A stretch of 29,776 bases of DNA from NCBI GenBank assembly GCA_964630875.1, contig CAZVXF010000017.1, forward strand, positions 1 through 29,776. Reading direction: 5' to 3'. This document shows, piece after piece, positions 1-8,205 of this stretch (position 1 is the first letter of the stretch; each line of letters starts with the position of its first letter). The translations under genes and the position numbers were made by a program. The notes beneath the pieces are model-generated. The model saw only the letters and a list, made by a program, of their open reading frames with translations, searched no databases and was not told the DNA's origin. Origin of the DNA: DAIDHZ01 sp035480255. GTDB taxonomy: Bacteria; Chlamydiota; Chlamydiia; Chlamydiales; SM23-39.

Positions 1-66
1 TTTTTCAACACGCAAGGAGCGGCGCTTCCTCCCAGTCCTAAAGGACTGGGTTTCCACGCCGTCATT
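1..66 (+). mobile_element. IS200/IS605-type element end (hairpin remnant)
   Basis: Positions 31-38 and 43-50 form a perfect 8-bp stem closed by a TAAA loop. Around it, GGCG (21-24) and CGCC (57-60) can pair as an outer stem. This two-tier hairpin, with CTTCCTCCC before and GGGTTTCC after, resembles the conserved 3' end found downstream of tnpB genes in IS200/IS605 elements, where it is the transposase recognition end and part of the omega RNA. The tnpB gene itself would lie to the left, outside the window. The family call is pattern memory; a plain hairpin or terminator is the alternative. Confidence 0.5.
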
Positions 67-69
67 AGG

Positions 70-1797
70 ATGAATACACTCTATTTTTTTCTATACTTCA
101 TCTGCATCGCGACATTCAGTGGGCTTCGATTTTTATCTCTAGATATTTCCCCTTATTTTTTTTCATACTCGCTAGCACAAAACATATTTGAAGTAGCAAT
201 ATTGGCTCTCATCGCACATTTTTTTCGTCATCGCGCTTGGGTCTTTTGTATTTATTTTACTATTTTACTGCTTCACTATGCTCATTTTACGATCCATCGA
301 TTAACAGACTCAGGGCTTGGACTCTTCTTCAAGTTTTTTGCAGGTCATGGATTCAATCATGTCATTACCGTTTTCCAAGCGCTCAATATGAATCGGTCGA
401 TGATTGCGCTCATCATTACAGCCTTTTGTTTACTGCCATTCATGAGTATTGGAATTGATCGAATCACAAAAAAAATCGTAAAACCTCGAAATGTTTCTTC
501 TCTTCAGATTCTTTCTGTTCTTTTACCGATGACTCTCTTCCTTTTTTCCTTTGAATGGTTTGTAATCAAAAAAATGCCCTATACAGATTATGCTAAATTT
601 CAAAAAACACTGACGTTAGGAACCACTCTTCTGTCACCTGAAATTCCATGTTCAGAGTTACCGGTTTGTATTTCTGCACCTGTGGATCAGAATGAAATTC
701 TGAAATGCTATGAAAACTGTCAAGTGAATGCAAAACCCAATATTTATCTATTCATCATAGAAACACTGCGCAAAGATTTTCTAACCGAGCAAATTGCGCC
801 TCATATTCATGCATTTAGTCGAGAAAACCTTGAATTTGCAAGCTCTCATTCAAATGCAAATTCGACCCAACATTCTTGGTTTGCAATTTTTCATTCCCTG
901 TTACCATTTCATTGGACAAATTTCCCCAAAATTTGGAAACAGGGAAGCGCGCCTCTGTTAATATTGAAAAATCTAGGCTATAAGATCCATGTCTATTCTT
1001 CTGCGGATCTTCGCTATTTTGAAATGGATCAAATGATTTTTGGCCCTCATAGAGCTCTTGCAGATGTCATCGAAGAATATGCAGGAGAGCCTCTTGAATC
1101 TTGGGAAAAAGACGCTCTTGTTATGAAATCTTTTGAGAAAGAAGACTCAAAACACGGAAATGTATATTTATTTTTCTTAGATGCGACACACTCAGAGTAT
1201 AGTTTTCCAAAAGAAGATTGTTTTTTTCAACCCATTGTTCAAAAAATTGATTATTTAACACTGAATGTAAATAAAATAGAGCCCATCATCAATCGCTACC
1301 GCAACTCTGTAAAATATATTGATCAGCTCGTAAACCAATTCATAAAGCATCTGAAAAACAAAGGTTTTTACGAGGAAGCATTGATTGCGATCACAGGAGA
1401 TCACGGAGAAGAATTTTTTGAAGAAGGGTCTTTATTTCATGGCACTCACTTAAATGAAGCGCAAACCTCTGTGCCAATTGTATTTAAATTCCCAAATCAC
1501 CCAAAAGTCCAAACCAATTCCGTCACGCATATCGATATTTTTCCAACAATTTTAGATTATGTGACGCAAATCAACTGTGATTTATTCGAAGGAAAATCTA
1601 TTTTTCGAGTCAATCGACCACAGTACCGATTTGCTATTGCTCAAAACGGAGCAAAAACACCGAATGAATTTATTGCTCAATCAGACAATGATCTGCTCCA
1701 CGCTCGTTTAAAAGATCCAGAAAATATCTATACGAATAAGGAAATTGAAGTGCTATCCGCGGAGAGTCGATTTCCAGAGCAAATCTTTCGCAAATAA
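70..1797 (+). CDS. Membrane sulfatase / phosphoethanolamine-transferase-like enzyme
   Basis: This is a 575-residue protein with an N-terminal membrane part (several hydrophobic segments within residues 1-170) and a C-terminal alkaline-phosphatase-superfamily domain. The candidate nucleophile is Thr232 in the strand I-I-E-T (metal ligand Glu231). Metal-binding features follow at G-D-H-G (443-446) and H-G-T-H (457-460). This is the architecture of LtaS/EptA-type enzymes that move phospho-alcohol head groups onto lipids or glycans on the outer face of the inner membrane. The substrate cannot be told. The ATG at 70 has only a weak AGG in front, and the frame stays open leftward to base 1 through the IS-like hairpin, so the true start and promoter are uncertain. 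It overlaps the convergent methyltransferase gene by 45 bp. Confidence 0.75.
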   Translation: MNTLYFFLYFICIATFSGLRFLSLDISPYFFSYSLAQNIFEVAILALIAHFFRHRAWVFCIYFTILLLHYAHFTIHRLTDSGLGLFFKFFAGHGFNHVITVFQALNMNRSMIALIITAFCLLPFMSIGIDRITKKIVKPRNVSSLQILSVLLPMTLFLFSFEWFVIKKMPYTDYAKFQKTLTLGTTLLSPEIPCSELPVCISAPVDQNEILKCYENCQVNAKPNIYLFIIETLRKDFLTEQIAPHIHAFSRENLEFASSHSNANSTQHSWFAIFHSLLPFHWTNFPKIWKQGSAPLLILKNLGYKIHVYSSADLRYFEMDQMIFGPHRALADVIEEYAGEPLESWEKDALVMKSFEKEDSKHGNVYLFFLDATHSEYSFPKEDCFFQPIVQKIDYLTLNVNKIEPIINRYRNSVKYIDQLVNQFIKHLKNKGFYEEALIAITGDHGEEFFEEGSLFHGTHLNEAQTSVPIVFKFPNHPKVQTNSVTHIDIFPTILDYVTQINCDLFEGKSIFRVNRPQYRFAIAQNGAKTPNEFIAQSDNDLLHARLKDPENIYTNKEIEVLSAESRFPEQIFRK

Positions 1798-2412
1798 TTG
1801 ATTGATGGAATGGGGCATTTTCGGTGATACGGGGATCAATGGCAAAATCTTTCCCTGTAAAGGAACAATTTCGATATTCTGAAAATGTTTCAATAAATGT
1901 TTTTGTAAACTGAGTCCTGAAAATTGACGCACATGCGTTGGATCGTTTTCATAAGGATATCCAAAGAGAAACTTTAAGCGATTACGCATCCGAAAAGAAT
2001 TTGGAACAGAACCTAAAAATAGGCCACCAGGCTTTAAAGTTTCTTTCACCTTATCTAAAAAAACCTCAAGAAAAAAAAGATGCTCCATGATCTCGCATGC
2101 GACAATGACATCAAAAGAATGCGGAGGAAATGGCCATTCTGTATTGAGATCCGTCCAATTTGTTTCAATGTTCAGCCGTTTTTGAGCTAACGCAAGCGCA
2201 TTGCGATCGACGTCAACTCCTAGAACTTCATTTCCCTTTGCAAAATAGGAAGTGAGCATCCCATCGCGACACCCTAAATCAAGGACCTTTTTTCCAACAC
2301 CGATCCAATTTTTTAAGTATATTCCCCGTTCCCCATGACAATAAAGATACCCGTAACGAGCCTTTTTTTCATGGTGATCGCGATAAACGGATTCAAGGGT
2401 ATCTTTAAACAT
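1753..2412 (-). CDS. Class I SAM-dependent methyltransferase (UbiG-like fold)
   Basis: A 219-residue Rossmann-fold methyltransferase. Motif I is V-L-D-L-G-C-R-D-G (residues 43-51), binding S-adenosylmethionine. The post-I acidic residue is in G-V-D-V-D, motif II in D-V-I-V-A-C-E-I-M-E-H, and motif III in L-K-P-G-G. The E-I-M-E-H form is typical of the Methyltransf_11 / UbiG-like group, acting on small molecules, lipids or glycans. There is no signal peptide, so it is cytoplasmic. No Shine-Dalgarno sequence is evident before the ATG. Its 3' end overlaps the sulfatase-like gene tail-to-tail, so antisense interference between the two transcripts is possible. Substrate unknown. Confidence 0.8.
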   Translation of the reverse strand: MFKDTLESVYRDHHEKKARYGYLYCHGERGIYLKNWIGVGKKVLDLGCRDGMLTSYFAKGNEVLGVDVDRNALALAQKRLNIETNWTDLNTEWPFPPHSFDVIVACEIMEHLFFLEVFLDKVKETLKPGGLFLGSVPNSFRMRNRLKFLFGYPYENDPTHVRQFSGLSLQKHLLKHFQNIEIVPLQGKILPLIPVSPKMPHSINQLFAKDLLWKSTLRG

Positions 2413-2445
2413 GAGGAAAAAAGATAGCAGACTCTAGGTTAAATC

Positions 2446-3315
2446 TTAAGAGTTTTGAAATGGAAGCGGAATCGAAGCAAGAGAGCGAAATGTGCTAACG
2501 ACTCGATGCGGTATCGAAGGATATTTTTTTAAAAACTGATCTAAATGCTCTTCTGCCCAAGCTCTCATTTCTCCAAATTTAGCGGGAGATTCTTGTTTTT
2601 CAAATGTCTTCAATTTTAATCCAAACTCTGTCAGAAATTGAATTCCATCTTGGATCGGCTCAATACCCAAAGATTGAACATTGTTTATATAATTGCGTAA
2701 ATGCTTATTTGTCGCAGATAATTTTGCGTTGATATTGGTTAAATGTTCGCTTTCAGACCTTTTATAGCTCTGTGCAAGATCGTAACGAACCCCTGCTTCT
2801 TTATATTCAATCACTAAATCGCGAATCGCTCCTAAACAAACCTCTTCGATACACTGTGTATGAGCATCTAAAAGGATTCCTTCGGCATTTTTTAATCCAT
2901 ATTTTTTAATCAACCAAGCCCAGTCTGCCGGACGATTGGAACTCTTCGCTAAAGAAAAATCAGCTAAGACAAGGCTTTCTTTTCCCCACCAATAATCTCT
3001 ATGCAAAATTTCATGCGAGGCTTCAAGTTGATTATTTTTGATCTGATCGACATTCTTACCCATCTGGAAATAGTTCCCGCGAATTCTCTCTTCCCAGTGA
3101 GCGATTTGTTTTTGTAATTTGTGCGTTTCCCTTTTCTCCTCTTCAATATGCAAATCCAATTCATTCAATGTTCGCAAGAGATGTGATGATAGCGGATCCG
3201 AATTTAAAGGAAGAAACGAGTGCGGATCATTCCGATACATCGGAATATCAAGAGTTGGTATTTCAAGCTTGATTTCAGAAGGATCAACTGTAGAATCCGC
3301 ATGCATATCAGACAT
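2446..3315 (-). CDS. Hypothetical protein with coiled-coil segment
   Basis: I do not recognise this 289-residue protein. I chose the ATG at 3315 because AAAGG lies five bases before it; a TTG four codons upstream is the less likely alternative. Visible features are a Pro/Asp-rich N-terminus, a heptad-like stretch rich in Glu, Lys and Gln around residues 45-75 (E-E-E-K-R-E-T-H-K-L-Q-K-Q), and further charged helical sequence in the middle and C-terminal parts. There is no signal peptide or membrane segment. It lies 33 bp upstream of the methyltransferase gene on the same strand, so the two may be cotranscribed. It could be a lineage-specific cytosolic or type III secreted protein, but nothing in the sequence decides this. 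Confidence 0.6.
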   Translation of the reverse strand: MSDMHADSTVDPSEIKLEIPTLDIPMYRNDPHSFLPLNSDPLSSHLLRTLNELDLHIEEEKRETHKLQKQIAHWEERIRGNYFQMGKNVDQIKNNQLEASHEILHRDYWWGKESLVLADFSLAKSSNRPADWAWLIKKYGLKNAEGILLDAHTQCIEEVCLGAIRDLVIEYKEAGVRYDLAQSYKRSESEHLTNINAKLSATNKHLRNYINNVQSLGIEPIQDGIQFLTEFGLKLKTFEKQESPAKFGEMRAWAEEHLDQFLKKYPSIPHRVVSTFRSLASIPLPFQNS

Positions 3316-3396
3316 ATTACCTTTCAATCTATATAATTATTATTATTAAATAGTAGAATATTAATTACAATATAATTATAAAAACACAAACTAAAC

Positions 3397-3425
3397 CTTA
3401 CAAATACATGACTTTACTCTAAAAT
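3397..3425 (+). promoter_or_regulatory. Candidate promoter for recR
   Basis: CTTACA (3397-3402), a 17-bp spacer and TAAAAT (3420-3425) give a modest match to the chlamydial sigma66 / sigma70 consensus. Transcription would start near 3432, leaving a leader of about 17 bases to the ATG at 3449 without a recognisable Shine-Dalgarno sequence. The AT-rich 133-bp divergent gap is the only place for both this promoter and that of the minus-strand coiled-coil gene. Confidence 0.3.
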
Positions 3426-3448
3426 GGGGAATTGCTAAGCTTCCTCTT

Positions 3449-4048
3449 ATGGCACGAAATTATCCGACCGAATTAACTCCCTTCATTGCAGAGCTTAAGA
3501 AATTACCAGGCGTAGGAACGCGTACCGCTGAAAGGTTTGCCTTCGAACTCTTAAACTGGCCAAAAGAAGAATTGGTGTTTTTAGGGGAAATTATCTTGGG
3601 AATCAAGGATAAAATCCCACCTTGTACCGTCTGTGGATGTCTCACAAATCAAGGGCGTTGTTCATTTTGCGATCAAACCACGCGGAATGCCTCGCAGCTT
3701 TGCATCATTGCAACAGCTCGCGATGCCTTCGCCATTGAAGAGACCAAAACGTATCAAGGACTCTATCATGTAGTAGAACACCTTCTTTCTCCATTAGATG
3801 GCAGACACGCAAGTCAATTAAACATTGAAAGAATTCAAAACCGCATTCAGAAAAATGAAGTGCGCGAAATCATTCTCGCGTTCGATTCCACTCTTGAAGG
3901 AGACACAACAGCCCTTTATATCAAGAGCCAACTCGGGACACATCTTTCAATGTCTCGCTTAGCTTTTGGTTTGCCAATGGGAAGTAGTCTTGAATATATC
4001 GATGGAAGCACATTAACACGCGCTTTGAAAGGCCGTCAATCTTTCTAG
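3449..4048 (+). CDS. recR: Recombination mediator protein RecR
   Basis: A 199-residue protein of normal RecR length. The N-terminal helix-hairpin-helix motif is P-G-V-G-T-R-T-A (residues 20-27). A zinc finger follows, with Cys59, Cys62, Cys71 and Cys74. The C-terminal half is a Toprim domain with Y-H-V-V-E-H-L-L-S-P-L and I-L-A-F-D-S-T-L-E-G-D-T-T-A, close to family signatures. RecR works with RecO (and RecF) to load RecA on single-stranded gaps in the cytoplasm. The gene is followed 45 bp later by bamA, and this recR-bamA-skp-lpxD order is, as I recall, conserved in Chlamydiae. An extra Cys64 inside the finger is a small oddity. Confidence 0.95.
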   Translation: MARNYPTELTPFIAELKKLPGVGTRTAERFAFELLNWPKEELVFLGEIILGIKDKIPPCTVCGCLTNQGRCSFCDQTTRNASQLCIIATARDAFAIEETKTYQGLYHVVEHLLSPLDGRHASQLNIERIQNRIQKNEVREIILAFDSTLEGDTTALYIKSQLGTHLSMSRLAFGLPMGSSLEYIDGSTLTRALKGRQSF

Positions 4049-4053
4049 TCCGT

Positions 4054-4083
4054 TTGACATTTTGATATCATGTCGCCTATACT
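4054..4083 (+). promoter_or_regulatory. Strong candidate promoter for bamA
   Basis: TTGACA (4054-4059) is a perfect -35 box, followed by an 18-bp spacer and TATACT (4078-4083), a 5/6 match to the -10 box. The predicted transcription start is about 4089-4091, only three to five bases before the ATG at 4094. This promoter sits just after the recR stop and would let bamA-skp-lpxD be expressed independently of recR. Confidence 0.6.
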
Positions 4084-4093
4084 TGATCCCACT

Positions 4094-6532
4094 ATGAATA
4101 AAAATCTGTTCCTATTCCTGTTCTTCTTGCTAAGCACGACTGCACCTTTGATCGGAGCTGAATTCTACGACGAAAAAAAAGTCTCGCATATTGAAATCAT
4201 TGTAGATAGTCCCCTTCAGGAACAAATCGATCCCCGACCCGCTCTTGCGCGCATGAAAACTCGTCCTGGGGATACTTTTTCACAACTCACTTTTGACAGC
4301 GATCTAAAAACACTTTCTGAAGAATTCGCAGCAGTCAATCCATCCGTTCGCCTTCAAGATGGTCAAGTATCGATTACAATCCATGTCACGCCAAGACCCA
4401 CAATTCGAGAAATTCATTGGGTTGGCAATGAGCAGATCAAATCCTCTACTCTACAGAAAGAACTGGAGATCAAGCCGCACACAATTTTTAACAGACAATC
4501 CTTTAATAAAGGGTTCAATAAGGTCAAAGAATACTATTTCAAAAAAGGATACTTCGAGTCGCAAATTTCATATACACTCGAACCCATCCCGAATACAGAC
4601 GAAGTGGATGTTCGTATCAACATCCAAGAAGGAAGACCTGGTCGTATCGGGAACATTGTACTCAATGGCTTTACAAATGACGAAAAGTCAGACATTGAAG
4701 AACAAATGTATTTAAAGAAATACAATTTCTTACTGAGCTGGATCACGGGAACTGGAACATACCGTGATGAAGCGCTCGAACAAGATAAAATGACCATTCT
4801 GAATTATTTGCATAACAAAGGGTATGCAGATGCAAGAGTAGAAATTCAGCTCCTAGATGATCCAGAAAATGGAAAACTGATTGTAGAGATCACGGCTCAT
4901 CGAGGGCAATTATTTCATTTCGGATCTGTTCAATTTGCAGGCAATGTTCTCTTTCCAGCGGATGACTTATTAAAAAAATCGTTAATTACAGCAGGCGCTC
5001 CTTATTCACCAGAAAAAATAAGAGAGACATCTCAAGCGATTAAGGATTTGTATGGACAACGAGGCTACATTGATACAAGCGTGCAATTTGAAACACATCT
5101 AAAAGAAAATGAACCTGTCTTTGATGTTGAATTTTATATTGATGAAGGGCAGTCGTATAAAGTAGGTCTGATTCACATTTTTGGGAATACCTCGACAAAA
5201 TACAATGTGATTTTGCGCGAATCTCAATTAGTTCCTGGCGAAACATTTGACGGCCGCAAACTGAACGCAACGCAAAAAAAGCTCGAAGGACTCGGTTACT
5301 TTAAAAGTGTGAACGTCTATGCAGTTCGCACAGCAGATGAAGATGTGCTTAGCGATTGCTATCGAGATGTCTATATCGAGGTGGAAGAAACAACAACAGG
5401 GAACATCAGCTTATTTGGCGGGTTTAGTTCCTCAGATAGTATTTTCGGAGGTTTGGACCTCACCGAACGAAACTTCAATCTCCGAGGCGTGAATAAGATC
5501 TTTGTCGGCCGATTTAATGATCTTCGAGGAGGTGGAGAATTTTTCCACCTAAAAGGAACCGTTGGAGAGGAGCAAAACAGCGTTCTCCTGCAATGGGTAA
5601 ATCCATACGTATTTGACACTCTTTGGAGATTTGGTTTCGATTTAAGCTATACTTGGAGCAAACTTCAAGAGAATGTCCTGGTCAGAACATATGGTGGATC
5701 GGTGTATGCAAACTATCCCCTGTCTACTTTCTGGACAGTTGGGATTCGTGAACGAGCGAGACACGCGCAAGATAGTTTGGACATCAATCCTGTTGATGAG
5801 TCTACGATAGCAGCAGCATCCGCTCAGCATGTACGTCATGAGCTCAATCAAGACGGGTTAATTACTGGTTTTAGCGCGAACATCTCTTATGACTCCACAG
5901 ATAGCGCAATTAAGCCACACTTCGGCTGGAGATCCTATTTAGAAGCTGAAATCACAGGACTTATCGGTAAATACGAATTTGCTAAATTCAGTTATCTCAA
6001 CGCAATCTATTATACTCCATGGAGACGAGGCACCTTTAAGCTCCGCGGTGATTTCAAATTTATCGTGCCTTATGCGGATACTACAAAAAGAACAGTGCCT
6101 TATAGCGAACGATTTTTCTTAGGCGGCGTAGATTCAGTTCGTGGTTATGAACCATTTACCTTAGGTCCTGTTGTAAAACTGCAAAACGCAACGGGTGGCT
6201 ACAATCAGACAGATACTCCATATGGAGGCCTATCTTCATCACTTCTATCACTCGAATATAATCATGAAATTTTCCGCATGCTAGATGTATTCACCTTTCT
6301 CGATGTAGGTTGCGTTGAATTTGATACATTTAAAATCAGTCAAATCAGACCTTCTACAGGTGTTGGAATCAGGGTTGATATTGGAAATCGAACACCAATT
6401 ATCCTCGGTTATGGCTACCCACTAGTCAAAAAAGACCGACATAATGGAAAATGGGTTGATGCAGAAGGCAACCACCAAAAACGAGAGAGCAAGTGGCAGA
6501 AATTCTTTTTCTCTATGGGCGGACAATTCTGA
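4094..6532 (+). CDS. bamA: Outer membrane assembly factor BamA (Omp85)
   Basis: An 812-residue Omp85-family protein, the core of the machinery that folds beta-barrel proteins into the outer membrane. With the ATG at 4094 it begins with a clear signal peptide (M-N-K-N, then a Leu/Phe-rich core, ending near residue 22). Five POTRA-type repeats follow to about residue 410, recognisable by recurring G-Y-x-(D/E) and I-x-x-E-G phrases. The C-terminal barrel domain ends in the canonical aromatic signature F-S-M-G-G-Q-F. The barrel contains F-F-L-G-G-V-D-S-V-R-G-Y, the family V-R-G-(Y/F) motif. An upstream in-frame ATG at 4070 lies inside the promoter spacer. Next on the operon is skp, 25 bp away. 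Confidence 0.95.
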   Translation: MNKNLFLFLFFLLSTTAPLIGAEFYDEKKVSHIEIIVDSPLQEQIDPRPALARMKTRPGDTFSQLTFDSDLKTLSEEFAAVNPSVRLQDGQVSITIHVTPRPTIREIHWVGNEQIKSSTLQKELEIKPHTIFNRQSFNKGFNKVKEYYFKKGYFESQISYTLEPIPNTDEVDVRINIQEGRPGRIGNIVLNGFTNDEKSDIEEQMYLKKYNFLLSWITGTGTYRDEALEQDKMTILNYLHNKGYADARVEIQLLDDPENGKLIVEITAHRGQLFHFGSVQFAGNVLFPADDLLKKSLITAGAPYSPEKIRETSQAIKDLYGQRGYIDTSVQFETHLKENEPVFDVEFYIDEGQSYKVGLIHIFGNTSTKYNVILRESQLVPGETFDGRKLNATQKKLEGLGYFKSVNVYAVRTADEDVLSDCYRDVYIEVEETTTGNISLFGGFSSSDSIFGGLDLTERNFNLRGVNKIFVGRFNDLRGGGEFFHLKGTVGEEQNSVLLQWVNPYVFDTLWRFGFDLSYTWSKLQENVLVRTYGGSVYANYPLSTFWTVGIRERARHAQDSLDINPVDESTIAAASAQHVRHELNQDGLITGFSANISYDSTDSAIKPHFGWRSYLEAEITGLIGKYEFAKFSYLNAIYYTPWRRGTFKLRGDFKFIVPYADTTKRTVPYSERFFLGGVDSVRGYEPFTLGPVVKLQNATGGYNQTDTPYGGLSSSLLSLEYNHEIFRMLDVFTFLDVGCVEFDTFKISQIRPSTGVGIRVDIGNRTPIILGYGYPLVKKDRHNGKWVDAEGNHQKRESKWQKFFFSMGGQF

Positions 6533-6548
6533 AATATTATAATCATTT

Positions 6549-6553
6549 AGGAG
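6549..6553 (+). promoter_or_regulatory. Ribosome binding site of skp
   Basis: AGGAG lies four bases before the ATG at 6558. It is one of the few strong Shine-Dalgarno sequences on this strand and confirms the start of the signal-peptide-bearing chaperone. Confidence 0.7.
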
Positions 6554-6557
6554 AACT

Positions 6558-7133
6558 ATGAAAAAAATCTTTTTAGCAGCAGCGCTCATTGCAGGGTCTT
6601 TTGTATTTGCAGATACCTTAATGACAGGTGTTGTCAATTTCTCATCCTGTGTTTCTGATTCCAAATATGGCAAAAAAGAGCAGGAAAATTTTGAATCTCT
6701 TCGCAAACAAATGGCTACAATGATTGAAAGCACAGAGAGCCAGATGAAGGAAATTGCGACAAAATGTGAAGACACAGAATATCTCGATTCTTTAACTCCA
6801 AAAGCAGAAGAGGAATTAAAAGTTAAATTCCAATCTCTTCAGGAAGAATTAAGCCGATATCAAAATCAATTCTACCAAGTGCTTCAACACGCAAATCAGC
6901 AAGTCGTTCAAAAAATTAATACTGCGATTGCTGCTGCCTCCAAAGAAATTGCTGAAAAATCAAAACTTGATTACGTGATCAATAAGGAAGCTTGTTTCTA
7001 TATTCGTCCAGGTCTTGATGTCACAGCTCAAGTAATCGCGGAAATGGATAGAAAATTTGAAATTGACGCAAAGCAAAAGAAAATCTCAGACAACAGTGAA
7101 ATCGAAGCAAATCCAGCCTTAATCAAGCAATAA
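6558..7133 (+). CDS. skp: Periplasmic chaperone Skp/OmpH family
   Basis: A 191-residue exported protein. Residues 1-19 form a signal peptide (M-K-K, a hydrophobic core, and A-x-A-like cleavage at F-V-F-A-D). The rest is mostly long charged alpha-helix (E-N-F-E-S-L-R-K-Q to S-K-E-I-A-E-K-S-K), as expected for the tentacles of the trimeric chaperone that carries unfolded outer-membrane proteins to BamA. The S-K-Y-G-K-K-E-Q-E phrase after the first strand and the D-Y-V-I-N-K stretch near the end match the family. It carries three cysteines in the mature part, unlike the Cys-free E. coli protein. It lies between bamA and lpxD; its stop overlaps the lpxD start (TAATG), implying translational coupling. 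Confidence 0.88.
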   Translation: MKKIFLAAALIAGSFVFADTLMTGVVNFSSCVSDSKYGKKEQENFESLRKQMATMIESTESQMKEIATKCEDTEYLDSLTPKAEEELKVKFQSLQEELSRYQNQFYQVLQHANQQVVQKINTAIAAASKEIAEKSKLDYVINKEACFYIRPGLDVTAQVIAEMDRKFEIDAKQKKISDNSEIEANPALIKQ

Positions 7134-8155
7134 TGAAGACTTTCACTTTAGCAAGTTTAGCGGAACTCACATCCGCTAAACTGATTGGCAATCCAGATAC
7201 TATCATATCAGGTGTCAATACACTTGAAGATGCAACACGTGACGATCTCTCCTTTCTTGCCAATCCGAAATATGCTATGGCAATGAAGCAATCTAAAGCA
7301 GCTGCGATTTGTGCAAGCTCGCCAATAGACGATGGGAGAAATTACCTCATTTCTGAAAATCCCTCGCGCACTTTTCAAATCATCGCTGAGCTGCTTTTAT
7401 CCTGTTCGCAAAAAAGCGGTTTTACAGGAATTCATTCAACAGCTGTCATTCATCCAACTGCTAAAATCCACCCAACAGCAAATATTGGCCCCTATTCTGT
7501 CATTGACCAAGGCAGTGAAATTGGTGCAAACACAACGATAGGACCTAATGTGTCGATTGGCTTTGGCGTAAAAATTGGCGAAAACTGTCACTTACATCCC
7601 CATTCAGTCGTGAGAGAGAGATGCATCCTTAACAATCGCGTCATTCTCCAGCCAGGAGCTACGATTGGTTCTTGCGGCTTTGGTTACACTCTCGATGAGA
7701 AAGGCACTTATCAAAAGCTAGAGCAGTTAGGGATTGTGATTCTTGAAGACGATGTCGAGATTGGCGCTAATACAACGATTGACCGTTCCCGCTTTAAAGC
7801 GACAATTATTCATCGAGGTAGCAAAATTGATAATCTCTGTCAAATTGCCCATAACGTGGAAGTGGGTGAAGATAATGTCATTGCAGCCCAAACAGGCATT
7901 GCAGGCTCCTCCAGAACTGGAAAGCACGTCATGCTGGGTGGACAAGTTGGCATTGTGGGTCATGTGACTCTCGACGATAAAGTTATGGTCGCAACACGTG
8001 GTGGCGTCTCTAAATCACTAAAAACTGGCACTTATCGCGGAAGTCCAGCCATCCCTATCCATGAATACAATCGCCAAGAGGTGTTCATTCGCCGCATAGA
8101 AAATTTCAGCGATCGCCTTAAAAAGCTCGAAGAAACCATTCGCGTCCACGGATAA
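7133..8155 (+). CDS. lpxD: UDP-3-O-acylglucosamine N-acyltransferase LpxD
   Basis: A 340-residue acyltransferase of the lipid A pathway. It adds the N-linked hydroxyacyl chain to UDP-3-O-acyl-glucosamine, using acyl-ACP, in the cytoplasm. The N-terminal uridine-binding domain spans about residues 1-100. It is followed by a left-handed beta helix of hexapeptide repeats (I-H-P-T-A-K, I-H-P-T-A-N, I-G-P-Y-S-V, I-G-A-N-T-T and so on) and a C-terminal helical extension. The catalytic base is His240 in A-H-N-V-E-V-G, equivalent to E. coli His239. D-R-S-R-F in the acceptor-binding loop is also present. The start shares one base with the skp stop. A hairpin over the stop codon probably ends the operon. 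Confidence 0.95.
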   Translation: MKTFTLASLAELTSAKLIGNPDTIISGVNTLEDATRDDLSFLANPKYAMAMKQSKAAAICASSPIDDGRNYLISENPSRTFQIIAELLLSCSQKSGFTGIHSTAVIHPTAKIHPTANIGPYSVIDQGSEIGANTTIGPNVSIGFGVKIGENCHLHPHSVVRERCILNNRVILQPGATIGSCGFGYTLDEKGTYQKLEQLGIVILEDDVEIGANTTIDRSRFKATIIHRGSKIDNLCQIAHNVEVGEDNVIAAQTGIAGSSRTGKHVMLGGQVGIVGHVTLDDKVMVATRGGVSKSLKTGTYRGSPAIPIHEYNRQEVFIRRIENFSDRLKKLEETIRVHG

Positions 8156-8174
8156 ATTGGATTATTTCCAATTT
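8154..8174. terminator. Candidate bidirectional terminator hairpin
   Basis: AAATTGGA (8154-8161) pairs perfectly with TCCAATTT (8167-8174) around a five-base loop, starting within the lpxD stop codon. It lies between two convergent genes (lpxD and the dioxygenase-like gene). The stem is AT-rich and the T run is short, so termination strength is doubtful. Confidence 0.35.
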
Positions 8175-8205
8175 TACGCACAAAGCAAGATTTACAATTC
8201 TCTCA

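Noticed and set aside
1..60. Left-edge hairpin as an ordinary rho-independent terminator
   Set aside because: The stem is not followed by a T run, and the two-tier layout with flanking CTTCCTCCC and GGGTTTCC fits an IS200/IS605 end better, although a terminator cannot be fully excluded.
4070..4093. Upstream in-frame ATG for bamA at 4070
   Set aside because: It lies between the -35 and -10 boxes of the bamA promoter, has no Shine-Dalgarno, and adds eight residues before an already complete signal peptide.
6538..6543. TATAAT between bamA and skp as a separate skp promoter
   Set aside because: No -35 box is present 16-18 bp upstream, and the 25-bp gap fits simple cotranscription. AT-rich DNA gives such hexamers often.
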